From: Phenylobacterium sp.
GTDB lineage: Bacteria; Pseudomonadota; Alphaproteobacteria; Caulobacterales; Caulobacteraceae
Direction of reading: 5' to 3'
Assembly: GCF_025351295.1 (NCBI RefSeq)
Contig: NZ_JANXWD010000026.1
Coordinates: 1-41,518, forward strand
Length of the DNA: 41,518 bases
Shown: positions 7,694 through 18,249 of the stretch, piece by piece
Layout: the number at the start of each line of letters is the position of its first letter
Numbering within the stretch: position 1 is the stretch's first letter
Notes under the pieces: generated by a model
What the model was told of the DNA's origin: nothing
The model's input: only the letters and a program-made list of their open reading frames with translations
Databases searched by the model: none
Made by a program: the position numbers and the translations under genes

Positions 7694-7744
7694 TGTAGGG
7701 TCCGCGACGTCGGGGAATTCACCCCCAAGGGGAGCCATACTCAA

Positions 7745-7999
7745 ATGAAGCTTCGCATTCTGACCGTCGCCGCCGCCGGTGTCATGGCTCTGAGCCTGGC
7801 CGCCTGCCAAAAGAAGGAAGAAGCGCCGGCCCCGGCCGCCGCTGACGCCGCTGCTGCTGCCGCTCCGGCCGCCGCTGAAGCCGCTGCTCCGGCCGCTGCT
7901 GAAGCCGCTGCTCCGGCCGCTGCCGACGCCGCTGCCCCGGCCGCTGCCGCTGCTGCTGCTCCGGCCGCCGCCATGGCCGCTGCTCCGGAAAAGAAGTAA
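7745..7999 (+). CDS. Small Ala/Pro-rich lipoprotein
   Basis: An 84-residue protein with a signal peptide (MKLR, a hydrophobic run) and a lipobox LAAC ending at Cys20, then QKKEE. The mature part is almost only Ala, Pro, Glu and Asp in repeats of the type EAAAPAA, ending in PEKK. The start at 7745 is chosen because it yields the signal peptide and has AAGGGGAG ten bases upstream. It is likely a membrane-anchored extended spacer in the periplasm. No function can be assigned. A strong terminator follows. Confidence 0.8.
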   Translation: MKLRILTVAAAGVMALSLAACQKKEEAPAPAAADAAAAAAPAAAEAAAPAAAEAAAPAAADAAAPAAAAAAAPAAAMAAAPEKK

Positions 8000-8003
8000 G
8001 CAT

Positions 8004-8060
8004 CGTCTCGCAAGAGACGGCTTGAAAGAGCGGCCGTCCCTCACGGGGCGGCCGTTTTTT
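8004..8060 (+). terminator. Tandem hairpins with intrinsic terminator
   Basis: A small hairpin CGTCTC-GCAA-GAGACG (8004-8019, GNRA loop) is followed by a strong stem CGGCCGTCCC/GGGGCGGCCG (8031-8054) and six T ending at 8060. This terminates the lipoprotein mRNA. Confidence 0.85.
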
Positions 8061-8070
8061 ATGCGCAATC

Positions 8071-8222
8071 GCTCCGCCTTTGGGGGAGCTGTCGGCAAAG
8101 CCGGCTGAGGGGGTCCTCAGCGGCGGGGCCGACGCGAATCCTGCGCCAATGCAGGGTGTCAGCCGGACGTTCCGAGCGGACCCCCTCCGGCGCTTCGCGC
8201 CACCTCCCCCGATGGGGAGGAA
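8071..8222. repeat. Family A hairpin-rich intergenic element, copy 2 (inverted)
   Basis: Inverted relative to copy 1, it shares the end blocks with GGCGC-GAA-GCGCC, ACCCCCTC and the CTCCCCC stem, with an unrelated centre. The inner stem is altered to GCCGGC-TTT-GCCGAC, and an A-T pair of copy 1 becomes G-C. It fills the space between the lipoprotein terminator and the glmS stop (convergent genes). Confidence 0.85.
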
Positions 8223-8229
8223 CCAGGCG

Positions 8230-10050
<1,821 letters not shown>

Positions 10051-10200
10051 GTGGCCGGAGTTTCCTTTATGCTAGACGCGAGTGATGTACGCGAATCTGG
10101 GACGGGTTCGGCCCCGACGCGGCCGCTTTAGCATCCGGTAGGCCGCCGGCGAGAAAAAGTCAGTTTCGGATCGTTTCCTTGTCACCCGCACGAGCCCTTC
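10051..10200. promoter_or_regulatory. Divergent glmS/glmM promoter region
   Basis: 150 bp between the two start codons. On the glmS side AAAGGA lies shortly before the ATG, and CTAGCAT resembles a -10 of the Caulobacter type, without a convincing -35. Nothing clear is visible on the glmM side. Placement as a shared control region rests on gene orientation. Confidence 0.5.
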
Positions 10201-11553
10201 ATGAATAAACGCGCCTATTTCGGCACCGACGGCATCCGCGGCGAGGCCAACCACCATCCGATGACCGCCGAGGTGGCCCTGCGGGTCGGCCTGGCCGCCG
10301 GCAAGATCTTCATGTCGCGCGACGAACGCCGGCACATGGTGGTGATCGGCAAGGACACCCGGCTGTCCGGCTATATGGTCGAGCCGGCCCTGGTGGCGGG
10401 CTTCGCGAGCGTCGGCATGGACGTGCGCCTGCTGGGCCCGATGCCGACGCCCGGCGTGGCGATGATGACCCGCTCGCTGCGCGCCGACCTGGGGGTGATG
10501 ATCTCGGCCTCGCACAACGCCTATGTGGACAACGGAATCAAGCTGTTCGGCCCCGACGGCTACAAGCTCTCCGACGAGCGCGAGCTGGAGATCGAGGCGC
10601 TGATGGACCAGGGGCTGGCCGACGGGCTGGCGCCCTCCACCTCGCTCGGCAGGGTCGCCCGGGTCGACGATAGCCAGGCGCGCTACGTCGAGATCGCCAA
10701 GGCCACCTTCCCGCGCCGCCTGAGCCTCGCGGGCCTGCGCGTGGTGATCGATTGCGCCAACGGCGCCGCCTACAAGATCGCCCCGGTGGTGCTCTATGAG
10801 CTGGGCGCCGAGGTCATCAAGGTGGGCGTCGAGCCCAACGGCACCAACATCAACGAGGACTGTGGCTCCACCCATCCCGCCGCCATGGTGCGGGCGGTGA
10901 AGGAGTTCCGCGCCGACATCGGCATCGCCCTGGACGGCGACGCCGACCGCCTGGTGATCTGCGACGAGAAGGGCCAGATCGTCGATGGCGACCAGATCAT
11001 GGCCCTGATCGCAGACGACTGGGCGGCCCGCGGCAAGTTGCGCGGCAGCGGGGTGGTGGCGACGGTCTATTCGAACCTCGGGCTCGAGCGCTTCCTGGCC
11101 GAGCGGAACCTCAAGCTGGAACGCACCGCTGTGGGCGACCGCGCGGTGATGATGCGGATGCGGTCCGGGGACTACAACCTGGGCGGCGAGCAGTCGGGCC
11201 ACATCATCATGTCGGACTTCTCCACCACCGGCGACGGCCTGCTCTGCGCGCTGCAGGTGCTGGCGGTGCTCAAGGAGGGCGACAAGCCGATGAGCACCCT
11301 GGCCCGGCAGTTCGAGCCGGTGCCGCAGAAGCTGGAGAACGTCCGCTTCGCCGGTGGCAAGCCACTGGAAAGCGCCCAGGTAAAGGCGGTCCTGGCCGAC
11401 GCGGAGAAGCGCCTGAACGGCTCCGGCCGCCTGGTGGTGCGCGCCTCCGGCACCGAGCCCCTGATCCGCATCATGGCCGAGGGCGACGACGAGAAGCTGG
11501 TCGACCAGCTGGTCCGGGAGATCGCCGGGGCGGTGAAGAAGGCCGCCGCCTGA
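10201..11553 (+). CDS. glmM: Phosphoglucosamine mutase
   Basis: Interconverts glucosamine-6-phosphate and glucosamine-1-phosphate for peptidoglycan and lipid A precursors (450 aa, full length). It starts with the GlmM signature YFGTDGIRG. The phosphoserine loop [14 protein letters not shown] places the active Ser at residue 104. The metal loop DGDADR is near 245, the sugar-binding GGEQSGH near 330, and the C-terminal [15 protein letters not shown] near 420. It acts directly after GlmS and is encoded divergently from it. Confidence 0.97.
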   Translation: MNKRAYFGTDGIRGEANHHPMTAEVALRVGLAAGKIFMSRDERRHMVVIGKDTRLSGYMVEPALVAGFASVGMDVRLLGPMPTPGVAMMTRSLRADLGVMISASHNAYVDNGIKLFGPDGYKLSDERELEIEALMDQGLADGLAPSTSLGRVARVDDSQARYVEIAKATFPRRLSLAGLRVVIDCANGAAYKIAPVVLYELGAEVIKVGVEPNGTNINEDCGSTHPAAMVRAVKEFRADIGIALDGDADRLVICDEKGQIVDGDQIMALIADDWAARGKLRGSGVVATVYSNLGLERFLAERNLKLERTAVGDRAVMMRMRSGDYNLGGEQSGHIIMSDFSTTGDGLLCALQVLAVLKEGDKPMSTLARQFEPVPQKLENVRFAGGKPLESAQVKAVLADAEKRLNGSGRLVVRASGTEPLIRIMAEGDDEKLVDQLVREIAGAVKKAAA

Positions 11554-11632
11554 GGTCGGGTCCACGGCGCTTCACGACGATCTGATGGCGCGGGCAGCGC
11601 GCACCGTGGCGGCGGCGGCAACCACATCCCTA

Positions 11633-11709
11633 CCCAAGTCGCAAATACTGTGTCACGCTCGACACATTCGGCCGGCTCGACCCGGTCGATCTGAGAACAG
11701 CGACTTGGG
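11633..11709 (+). promoter_or_regulatory. Foldable leader with a 10-bp closing stem before a small membrane protein
   Basis: CCCAAGTCGC (11633-11642) is perfectly complementary to GCGACTTGGG (11700-11709), which itself overlaps the start of the Shine-Dalgarno. Inside lie TGTGTC (11649-11654)/GACACA (11661-11666) and TCGAC (11677-11681)/GTCGA (11685-11689). The three stems would make a three-way-junction-like fold ending 7 bases before the ATG. It could be an RNA regulator or overlapping protein sites. Confidence 0.5.
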
Positions 11710-11716
11710 AGGATAC

Positions 11717-11878
11717 ATGCGGCGCGAATTCGCCCTCACCGGCGTGGCGCGACACGCGCAGCGGCCAGCCCGCTCGATCGCGTGCCTCGTCTTTGTGGCT
11801 GTCCTTGGCGCGGCCTTCTGGGCCGGCGCCGTCTGGATCGCCGAAACCTTCCTGCGGACGGCCCACCTGGGGCTCTGA
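11717..11878 (+). CDS. 53-residue single-pass membrane protein
   Basis: Short protein with a basic N-terminus (RREF, ARHAQRPARS) and one transmembrane helix, about residues 24-43 (CLVFVAVLGAAFWAGAVWIA), then a short tail. The start is supported by GGGAGGAT directly before ATG at 11717; an upstream in-frame ATG (11585) would add a non-conserved-looking arginine-rich stretch. By the positive-inside rule the N-terminus is cytoplasmic. Function unknown. It follows glmM by 163 bp and is preceded by the foldable leader. Confidence 0.65.
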   Translation: MRREFALTGVARHAQRPARSIACLVFVAVLGAAFWAGAVWIAETFLRTAHLGL

Positions 11879-11898
11879 CCTGCGTCAGACGGGGCGGG

Positions 11899-12381
11899 TC
11901 ACAGGCCTAGGCTGCTCAGTCCGGGGTGATCGGCGGGCCTCGGTCCGGACCGGTCCCAAAGAAACAGGCGCTCGGCGGCCTGGATCGGCAGGTCGTTGAT
12001 GCTGGCGTGGCGTTCGCCCATCAGGCCGTTCTCATCGAACGCCCAGTTCTCATTTCCGTAGGCGCGAAACCATTCGCCTGAGGCCAGGCGGTATTCGTAG
12101 GCGAATCGCACGGCGATCCTGTCGTCGGCGAACGCCCAGATCTCCTTGATCAGCCGGTAGCCCAGTTCACGCCGCCATTTGCGGTCCAGGAACGCGACGA
12201 TGGCCGGCCCGCCCTGCAGGAATTCGTCGCGGTTCCGCCAGCGGCTGTCGACCGTATACGCCTTGGCCACGCGCTCCGGGTCGACGCTATTCCAGGCGTC
12301 CTCCGCCCGCCGCACCTTCAGCGTCGCGGTCTCCAGGGTGAACGGCGGCAGAGGCGGGCGGGGTTCGGACGGTTCGGTCAT
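11899..12381 (-). CDS. DUF1348 family (NTF2-like) protein
   Basis: A 160-residue protein of the DUF1348 family, SnoaL/NTF2-like fold. Family blocks are [23 protein letters not shown] in part, [43 protein letters not shown] and ASINDLPI. Biochemical function is unknown. It lies 88 bp downstream of the AhpD-like gene on the same strand, and a LysR gene is divergent from that pair, so it may belong to the same regulated unit. Confidence 0.85.
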   Translation of the reverse strand: MTEPSEPRPPLPPFTLETATLKVRRAEDAWNSVDPERVAKAYTVDSRWRNRDEFLQGGPAIVAFLDRKWRRELGYRLIKEIWAFADDRIAVRFAYEYRLASGEWFRAYGNENWAFDENGLMGERHASINDLPIQAAERLFLWDRSGPRPADHPGLSSLGL

Positions 12382-12469
12382 GGGAAGCTCCAGCGCCGGC
12401 TCGGTTGAAGGCGCAGAATATTCGGGCGAGCCCCCCGGCGACGACGCCGCAGCCGAGGGACTCTAAGGG

Positions 12470-13015
12470 TCAGGCCGCTTCGAGGGCGCGGACCACCGGA
12501 AAATCGATCTCCGTCCGGGCCACGTTGTTGATGAAGTTGGTGAAGACATTCTCGGCGACCACGGCGACGATCTCGACGATCTCCGCATCGGTGAACCCGG
12601 CTGACCTGACCGTTGCGATCTCGGCGTCTGCCACTTGGCCGCGCGACTCGGCGACCAGGGCTGCGAAGCGGACGGCGGCGTTGGCCTTGGGATCGCCGGA
12701 ACCGCCCCCTCGATTCAGGGCGATCTCGGCGGCGTCGATCTTGGCCAGGTTCAGGCCGAGATAGGTGTGGGCCGAAAGGCAGTAGTCGCAGCCGTTGACC
12801 TGGGCCACGGCAAGCGCGATGCGCTCCCGGGTCTTGACGCCGAGCGTCTTGGCCAGCGCGCCGCTGAAGCTCAGGAAGCCGCCGAGCGCCGCGGGGCTGT
12901 TGGCGACCAGCCGGTAGAGGTTGGGCGTGACCCCCAATTGCTGCTTCACGGCGTCAAGCAGCGGTTGCGAGGCGGCCGGGGCTTCGTCGCGGGTCGGAAT
13001 GGAGAGGCGGGACAT
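12470..13015 (-). CDS. AhpD-like carboxymuconolactone decarboxylase family protein
   Basis: All-helical protein of the CMD/AhpD superfamily (181 aa). The redox motif CDYCLSAH gives Cys76, Cys79 and His83, matching the peroxidase-type CxxC-x3-H core rather than a decarboxylase. LGVTPNLYRLVANSPAAL and KTRERIALAVAQ are also typical. It is predicted to detoxify peroxides or reactive species in the cytoplasm. It is transcribed divergently from a LysR regulator 116 bp away, which is the usual arrangement for a LysR target. Confidence 0.88.
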   Translation of the reverse strand: MSRLSIPTRDEAPAASQPLLDAVKQQLGVTPNLYRLVANSPAALGGFLSFSGALAKTLGVKTRERIALAVAQVNGCDYCLSAHTYLGLNLAKIDAAEIALNRGGGSGDPKANAAVRFAALVAESRGQVADAEIATVRSAGFTDAEIVEIVAVVAENVFTNFINNVARTEIDFPVVRALEAA

Positions 13016-13131
13016 GTGCGGACTTCCTGTCGGGCGGCCGTGAGTGGCCGGCCCGATCCAGATAGGCCTCAGCGATTGGCGCGATAATCTAGTTAATTGA
13101 CAAGTTTTTGTTGCGAGATCAGCAATAGTGA
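13016..13131. promoter_or_regulatory. LysR/AhpD-like divergent control region
   Basis: 116 bp between divergent starts. The stretch from 13080 to 13120 is AT-richer than the surroundings and contains TAATCTAGTTAATTGAC-type sequence, where a LysR T-N11-A site would be expected. No exact site can be fixed. Confidence 0.4.
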
Positions 13132-14028
13132 ATGGATCAACTCGACGCCATGCGCGCCTTCGTCGCTGTCGCCACCCGAGGCAGCTTCGCCGAGGCGGCC
13201 CGTCATCTGCGTCTGTCGCACTCCGTGGTGTCGCGGGCCATAGCCGGATTGGAAGATCGCCTGGGCCTGGTTCTGTTGATGCGAACCACGCGTTCGGTGC
13301 GGCTGACCGAGCGCGGCGCCATCTACGTTGAGAGCTGTCGAAAAATCCTGGAGGACATAGATGGCGCCGAGCGTCTTGTGCGCGGGGAGGACGCGGCGCC
13401 GCGGGGAATTCTCACCGTAGCGGCGCCCATCCTGTTTGGCCGCCTGCATGTGCTGCCCATCCTGACCGGACTGATGGCCGGGCACGCCGACCTGCGGGTC
13501 CGGCTGGCCCTGTCCGACCGCAACGTGCATCTGGTCGAGGAGGGTGTCGACGTTGCGATCCGGGTTGGCGCGCTGGCCGATAGCAGCCTGGCGGCCGTGC
13601 GACTGGGCGCCGTCAGCCGGGTGATCGTCGCCAGCCCGGCCTACCTGGTCCGGCGCGAACACCCTCGGGGGCCCGCGGACCTCGACGATCATGACATCGT
13701 CGCCTTCGAGGGCGTGGGGCTCGACGACATCTGGCGGTTCGCCAAGCCGGACCTGGACGTGCGGATCGAACCCCGGATCGCGGTCAACAGCGCCGACGCC
13801 GCCATCGCCGCCGCCGAGCAGGGGGTCGGGATCACGCGCGCCTTTTCCTACCAGATCCAGTCCAAGGTCGCCGCTGGCCGGCTCGTTCCCTTACTGCGCG
13901 GCTTTGAAGCTCCGCCGCTTCCCGTCAGCGCAGTGCATCAGGCGCGCCGGATCGGCTCCGCCAACCTGGAAGCGTTCAAGGCCGCGGCGCGGACCTACTT
14001 CAAAGGGCGTGACCTCACATTGGCGTAG
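13132..14028 (+). CDS. LysR family transcriptional regulator
   Basis: DNA-binding regulator (298 aa). The N-terminal winged helix-turn-helix begins MDQLDAMRAFVAVATRGSF, with AARHLRLSHSVVSRAIAGLE as recognition region and TTRSVRLTERG. The effector domain runs from about residue 90 with GILTVAAPILFGRLHV and ends in a typical LysR C-terminus. Divergent orientation suggests it controls the AhpD-like gene and DUF1348 gene as well as itself. The ligand is unknown. Confidence 0.93.
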   Translation: MDQLDAMRAFVAVATRGSFAEAARHLRLSHSVVSRAIAGLEDRLGLVLLMRTTRSVRLTERGAIYVESCRKILEDIDGAERLVRGEDAAPRGILTVAAPILFGRLHVLPILTGLMAGHADLRVRLALSDRNVHLVEEGVDVAIRVGALADSSLAAVRLGAVSRVIVASPAYLVRREHPRGPADLDDHDIVAFEGVGLDDIWRFAKPDLDVRIEPRIAVNSADAAIAAAEQGVGITRAFSYQIQSKVAAGRLVPLLRGFEAPPLPVSAVHQARRIGSANLEAFKAAARTYFKGRDLTLA

Positions 14029-14126
14029 CGGGCGGGTCCGGCCTGCAGGCGACGCGCTTGGGCGCAGACATCCGTGCTGAACGGGCTGAGTGTCGGCGGC
14101 GTCATTCGGGCTGCGGGAGATTGTTC

Positions 14127-15227
14127 ATGCAACGCTGGTTCGCCGCCGCGGCGGCGCTACTGCTTTGGGCGACTCCCTGTTTCGCGCAGGACCTCGACGC
14201 CACCTTGAAGGCCGCCATGACCGGCACTCAGACGCCGGCCGTCGGGCTGCTGGTGATACGCGGCGGCAAGGTGGTCGGGCAGGCCGTGCAGGGCGTGCGC
14301 CGCAACGATGGCAGCCGCCCGGCGACGATGAACGATGTCTGGCTGATCGGCTCGGACGGCAAGCCGATGACGGCGACGCTGATTGCCAGGCTGGTGGATC
14401 GCGGCGTGCTGTCCTGGGACGCGCCGCTTTCCGCCATGCTGCCGGAACTGGCCGCCCAGATGCGGCCTGATTACCGCACCGTCACCCTGGTGCAGTTGCT
14501 GTCACACCATGCGGGCTTCGCCCATGACATCGGTGATATGGCGTTCCTCAACAGCCTTTACGCCGATAAGAGGTCGCTTCCGAAGCAGCGCCTCGACTAC
14601 ATCGCCCGCACCCTGAAGGAGCCCCCGGAGATCGCGCCCGGCACGGCCTTCAGATACAGCAACACGGGGTTTCTGATCGCCGCGGTGATCGCCGAGCGGG
14701 CCACCAAGACGAGCTATGAGACCCTGATACGGCGCGAGGTGTTTGGGCCGCTGGGCATGACCACCGTCGGGTTCGGCCCGACCCATGACCCCCAGCTGAT
14801 CGGCCACCACGGCGGCAAGCCGATCGTCAGGGCGGAAGACAGCAACCCGCTGATGTTCGCGCCGGCCAGGAATATGCACATGAGCCTGGGAGACTGGGCG
14901 AAATTCTGCCTGGACCAGATCGCCGGCGGCCAGGGGCATGGAAGGCTGCTGAGCGCGGACTCCTACCGGCGCATGCAGACGGCGCTGCCCGGCGGATCCA
15001 GCGCCCTGGCCTGGGGTGTTCAGGCCTCGCTCGCAGGACGCCAGGGGCCGGTGCTGACCCACGCCGGCTCGGACGGGAACTGGAACGCGATCGTGGCGCT
15101 GTTCCCGGCCTCCGGCGACGGGGTTCTGGCGGCGGCCAATGCCGACGAGGACATGGGCGGCGACAAGGCGACCAAGGCCGCCCTCATGGCCGTTCTGCCG
15201 ACCCTGAGCGTCGCCAAGGCGCCTTAG
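14127..15227 (+). CDS. Exported serine hydrolase, beta-lactamase/penicillin-binding fold
   Basis: Class C beta-lactamase/esterase EstB-like family (366 aa). A signal peptide covers about residues 1-20 (ending CFAQ), so it acts in the periplasm. Catalytic motifs: SDGK at 76-79 (SxxK), YSN at 177-179, and HAG near 319 in place of KTG. The HxG third motif points to an esterase, D-aminopeptidase or peptidase rather than a true cephalosporinase. The ATG at 14127 has GGGAGA upstream and gives the signal peptide; earlier in-frame starts do not. It is convergent with ugd, 10 bases apart. Confidence 0.85.
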   Translation: MQRWFAAAAALLLWATPCFAQDLDATLKAAMTGTQTPAVGLLVIRGGKVVGQAVQGVRRNDGSRPATMNDVWLIGSDGKPMTATLIARLVDRGVLSWDAPLSAMLPELAAQMRPDYRTVTLVQLLSHHAGFAHDIGDMAFLNSLYADKRSLPKQRLDYIARTLKEPPEIAPGTAFRYSNTGFLIAAVIAERATKTSYETLIRREVFGPLGMTTVGFGPTHDPQLIGHHGGKPIVRAEDSNPLMFAPARNMHMSLGDWAKFCLDQIAGGQGHGRLLSADSYRRMQTALPGGSSALAWGVQASLAGRQGPVLTHAGSDGNWNAIVALFPASGDGVLAAANADEDMGGDKATKAALMAVLPTLSVAKAP

Positions 15228-15237
15228 GTGTCTTCGA

Positions 15238-16539
15238 TCAGGCCCGCCCGACGCTGGTGTAGGCGAAGCCAAGGGCGCGCATGTCGCCGGGCTTGTAGAT
15301 GTTGCGCAGGTCCACCAGCACCGGCTGGTTCATCAGGAGCTTGATGCGGTCCAGGTCCAGCGCCCGGAACTGGTCCCACTCGGTGATGATCACCAGTACG
15401 TCGGCGCCGGTGGCGACCGCATAGGGGTCGTCCTTGAAGTCGACGTCCTTCAGCAGGTGGCGGGCTTCCTCGCCCTCGGGGTCGAAGGCCTGGATCCTGG
15501 CGCCCTTGTCCTGCAGGGCGGGGATGATGGCCAGCGACGGCGCGTCGCGCATGTCGTCGGTGTTGGGCTTGAAGGTCAGGCCCAGAATGCCGACGGTCTT
15601 GCCCTTGACGTCGCCGTCCAGCGCCTTGACCACCTTGCGGGCCATGGCGCGCTTGCGTTCGTCGTTGATCTTCACCGTGGTCTCGACCAGTTCGACGGGC
15701 GAGCCGGCGTCGCGGGCGGTGCGGACCAGGGCGATGGTGTCCTTCGGGAAGCAGGAGCCGCCGTAGCCGGGGCCGGCGTTCAGGAACTTGCCGCCGATGC
15801 GGCCGTCCAGGCCGATGCCCTTGGCCACCTGCTGAACATCTGCCCCGACCGCCTCGCAGAGGTCGGCCATCTCGTTGATGTAGGTGATCTTCAGCGCCAG
15901 GTAGGCGTTGGCGGCATATTTGATCAGCTCGCTGGTGCGCCGGCTGGTGAACAGGATCGGCGTCTCGTTGAGGTAGAGCGGCCGGTATAGCTCGCGCATG
16001 ATCGCCTGGGCGCGCGGCTCCTCCGTGCCGACCACGACGCGGTCTGGGCGCTTGAAGTCCTCGATCGCCGCGCCCTCGCGCAGGAATTCCGGGTTGGAGA
16101 CGATGGTCACGTCGGCGTCGGGCCGCACGCGCTTGAAGATCGCCTCGATCTCGTCGCCGGTGCCGACCGGCACGGTGGACTTGGTGACGATCACCGTGAA
16201 GCCGTCGACGAAGGCAGCGATCTCCTCGGCGGCGGCGTAGACGTACGAGAGATCCGCGTAGCCATCGCCCCGGCGCGAGGGCGTGCCGACGCCGATGAAC
16301 ACCGCGTCGGCCCCGCGCACCGCCTCGGCGGCGTCGGTGGCGAAGAACAGGCGGCCGGCCTTGACGTTCTGGGCCACCAGCAGGTCCAGGCCGGGCTCGT
16401 AGATCGGGATGCCGCCGGACTTCAGCTGCTCGATCTTGCCCGCGTCCTTGTCGATGCAGGTGACCGTGTGGCCGAAGTCGGCGAAACAGGCGCCGCTGAC
16501 CAGTCCCACATAGCCCGTCCCGATCATCGCAACGCGCAT
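15238..16539 (-). CDS. ugd: UDP-glucose 6-dehydrogenase
   Basis: Oxidises UDP-glucose twice to UDP-glucuronate, with NAD+ (433 aa). The NAD-binding start is MIGTGYVGLVSGACFADFGH. The catalytic cysteine is Cys263 in PGYGGSCFPKD, with KTYINEMADL-type substrate residues before it. The C-terminal domain has GLTFKPNTDDMRDAPSL. CAAGGAG lies six bases before the ATG. The substrate is the GalU product, and the product feeds capsule or lipid glycosylation. The phosphohexomutase gene lies upstream on the same strand. Confidence 0.95.
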   Translation of the reverse strand: MRVAMIGTGYVGLVSGACFADFGHTVTCIDKDAGKIEQLKSGGIPIYEPGLDLLVAQNVKAGRLFFATDAAEAVRGADAVFIGVGTPSRRGDGYADLSYVYAAAEEIAAFVDGFTVIVTKSTVPVGTGDEIEAIFKRVRPDADVTIVSNPEFLREGAAIEDFKRPDRVVVGTEEPRAQAIMRELYRPLYLNETPILFTSRRTSELIKYAANAYLALKITYINEMADLCEAVGADVQQVAKGIGLDGRIGGKFLNAGPGYGGSCFPKDTIALVRTARDAGSPVELVETTVKINDERKRAMARKVVKALDGDVKGKTVGILGLTFKPNTDDMRDAPSLAIIPALQDKGARIQAFDPEGEEARHLLKDVDFKDDPYAVATGADVLVIITEWDQFRALDLDRIKLLMNQPVLVDLRNIYKPGDMRALGFAYTSVGRA

Positions 16540-16646
16540 AGACTACTCCTTGAAGACCGCGGCGCCTTTCACCACGCAGGGCGAGGGCCCGCAATCGCTA
16601 GAACGGGACATTGGTATCGCGGTGCAGCAAGATGCGCGCCGGACCC

Positions 16647-18149
16647 TCAGATCTCCTGGTTGTACGCGCCCACCGACGCGCGCTTGCCCAGGCGCGGCTT
16701 CACCTCCTGGTGGAACAGGGCGCGCATGTCGTCGTCGGAGCGGGTGCTCTCCACCACCACCACGATCTCGGGCTTGTTGGACGACGCGCGGACCAGCACC
16801 CACGAGCCGTCCTCCAGCGCCACGCGGACGCCGTTGACGGTGATCAGGTCGACGATCCTGCGGCCCAGGATCGTGCCGCCGGCATTGGCGAGCGCGGTGT
16901 ATTCGGCGACCACCTCGTCCACCACGCCGTACTTCAGCTCGTCGGGGCAGTGCGGGCTCATGGTCAGGGAGGTATAGGCGACCGGCAGGGCCTTCTTGAG
17001 GTCGCTGAGCTTCTTGTCCGGGTTGCGGTCCAGCATGGCGAGGATCGCCGCGGCCGCCACCAGGCCGTCGTCGTAGCCACGGCCGATCGGCGGGTTGAAG
17101 AAGAAGTGGCCGGACTTCTCGAAGCCGGCCAGCGCGCCCAGCTCGGAGGTCTTGCGCTTGATGTAGCTGTGGCCGGTCTTCCAGTAGACGGTCTTCGCGC
17201 CATTGGCCTTCAGCACCTCGTCGGTGGCGAACAGGCCGGTGGACTTCACGTCCACCACGAACGTCGCGTCCTTGTGCAATTGCGAAAGATCCCGGGCGAG
17301 CATCAACCCGATCTTGTCGGCGAAGATCTCCTCGCCCTCGTCGTCCACCACCCCGCAACGGTCGCCGTCGCCGTCGAAGCCCAGGGCCAGGTCGGCGCCA
17401 TGGGTGCGAACCGTCTGCGCCATCGCGTGCAGCATGATGCTGTCTTCGGGATTCGGATTGTACTTCGGGAAGCTGTAGTCGAGGTCGCAGTCCATCTCGA
17501 TCAGGACGGCCACGCCCATGTCGCGCAGTGCGCGCGGCGCGAAGGCGCCGGCGGTGCCGTTGCCGCAGGCGGCCACCACCACCAGCGGCCGTTTCACGGT
17601 CACCCGTCTCGCGGCGTCGGCGATGTAGCGCTCGGCGACCCCGCCGATATGGGCCAGCGAGCCGCCCGGCCGCTGCGCCCAGCGACCTTCCAGCACCAGC
17701 TCCTTCAGCCGGCCCATCTCGTCGGGGCCGAAGGTCAACGGGCGTTGCGCGCCCATCTTCACGCCGGTCCAGCCGTTCTCGTTGTGGCTGGCGGTGACCA
17801 TCGCCACGCAGGGAGCGTCCAGGTCGAACTGGGCGAAATAGGCCATCGGCGAGACCGCGAGGCCGATGTCCAGCACCTCGCAGCCGGCGGCGACCAGGCC
17901 GATGGTCAGGGCCTGTTTGATCGACAGCGAATAGGCGCGGTAGTCGTGGCCGACCACGATCCGCTTCTGGCCCATCTCGTGGATCAGCGTCCCCAGGCCC
18001 AGGCCCAGGGCCTCGACGCCCAGCAGGTTGATGTCCGGCCCGAACACCCAGCGGGCGTCGTACTCGCGAAACCCGGTGGCCTTCACCAGGGGGATGTTCT
18101 CGTAGTCGAGCGTGTTGGGAACGAGATCGGCGCGGGGGGTCGGCAGCAT
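16647..18149 (-). CDS. Phosphomannomutase/phosphoglucomutase
   Basis: Alpha-D-phosphohexomutase superfamily enzyme (500 aa) interconverting hexose-6- and hexose-1-phosphates, AlgC/ManB-like. The phosphoserine loop is TASHNENGWTG with Ser121, the metal loop DGDGDR near 255, the sugar-binding EKSGHFFFN near 345, and the phosphate-binding RASSNKPEIVVVVES near 465. TASHNENGWTG differs from the TASHNP of most relatives but keeps the serine and histidine. ATG 18149 follows CCGGAG by five bases; the frame stays open for 16 further codons upstream. It supplies glucose-1-phosphate to GalU or mannose-1-phosphate to GDP-mannose. Confidence 0.9.
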   Translation of the reverse strand: MLPTPRADLVPNTLDYENIPLVKATGFREYDARWVFGPDINLLGVEALGLGLGTLIHEMGQKRIVVGHDYRAYSLSIKQALTIGLVAAGCEVLDIGLAVSPMAYFAQFDLDAPCVAMVTASHNENGWTGVKMGAQRPLTFGPDEMGRLKELVLEGRWAQRPGGSLAHIGGVAERYIADAARRVTVKRPLVVVAACGNGTAGAFAPRALRDMGVAVLIEMDCDLDYSFPKYNPNPEDSIMLHAMAQTVRTHGADLALGFDGDGDRCGVVDDEGEEIFADKIGLMLARDLSQLHKDATFVVDVKSTGLFATDEVLKANGAKTVYWKTGHSYIKRKTSELGALAGFEKSGHFFFNPPIGRGYDDGLVAAAAILAMLDRNPDKKLSDLKKALPVAYTSLTMSPHCPDELKYGVVDEVVAEYTALANAGGTILGRRIVDLITVNGVRVALEDGSWVLVRASSNKPEIVVVVESTRSDDDMRALFHQEVKPRLGKRASVGAYNQEI

Positions 18150-18223
18150 GGAAACTCCGGGGGGCGACGTGTCGTGCGTTTGTTTACGCGAGCCCATAGG
18201 GCCTCGGCCACCACGGAAGGCTT

Positions 18224-18244
18224 AACGGACCAACGTGTTCCGTT
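18224..18244. repeat. Inverted repeat after kdsD
   Basis: AACGGA and TCCGTT, separated by nine bases, lie just beyond the kdsD stop. There is no T tract. It is possibly a weak transcript-end hairpin. Confidence 0.35.
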
Positions 18245-18249
18245 GCGGG

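Noticed and set aside
10051..10120. glmS ribozyme in the glmS leader
   Set aside because: No ribozyme core or pseudoknot pattern is visible, and the element is known from Gram-positive bacteria.
14127..15227. Calling this serine hydrolase a true class C beta-lactamase
   Set aside because: The third motif is HxG, not KTG, and SDGK replaces the usual class C context, so an esterase or peptidase role is at least as likely.
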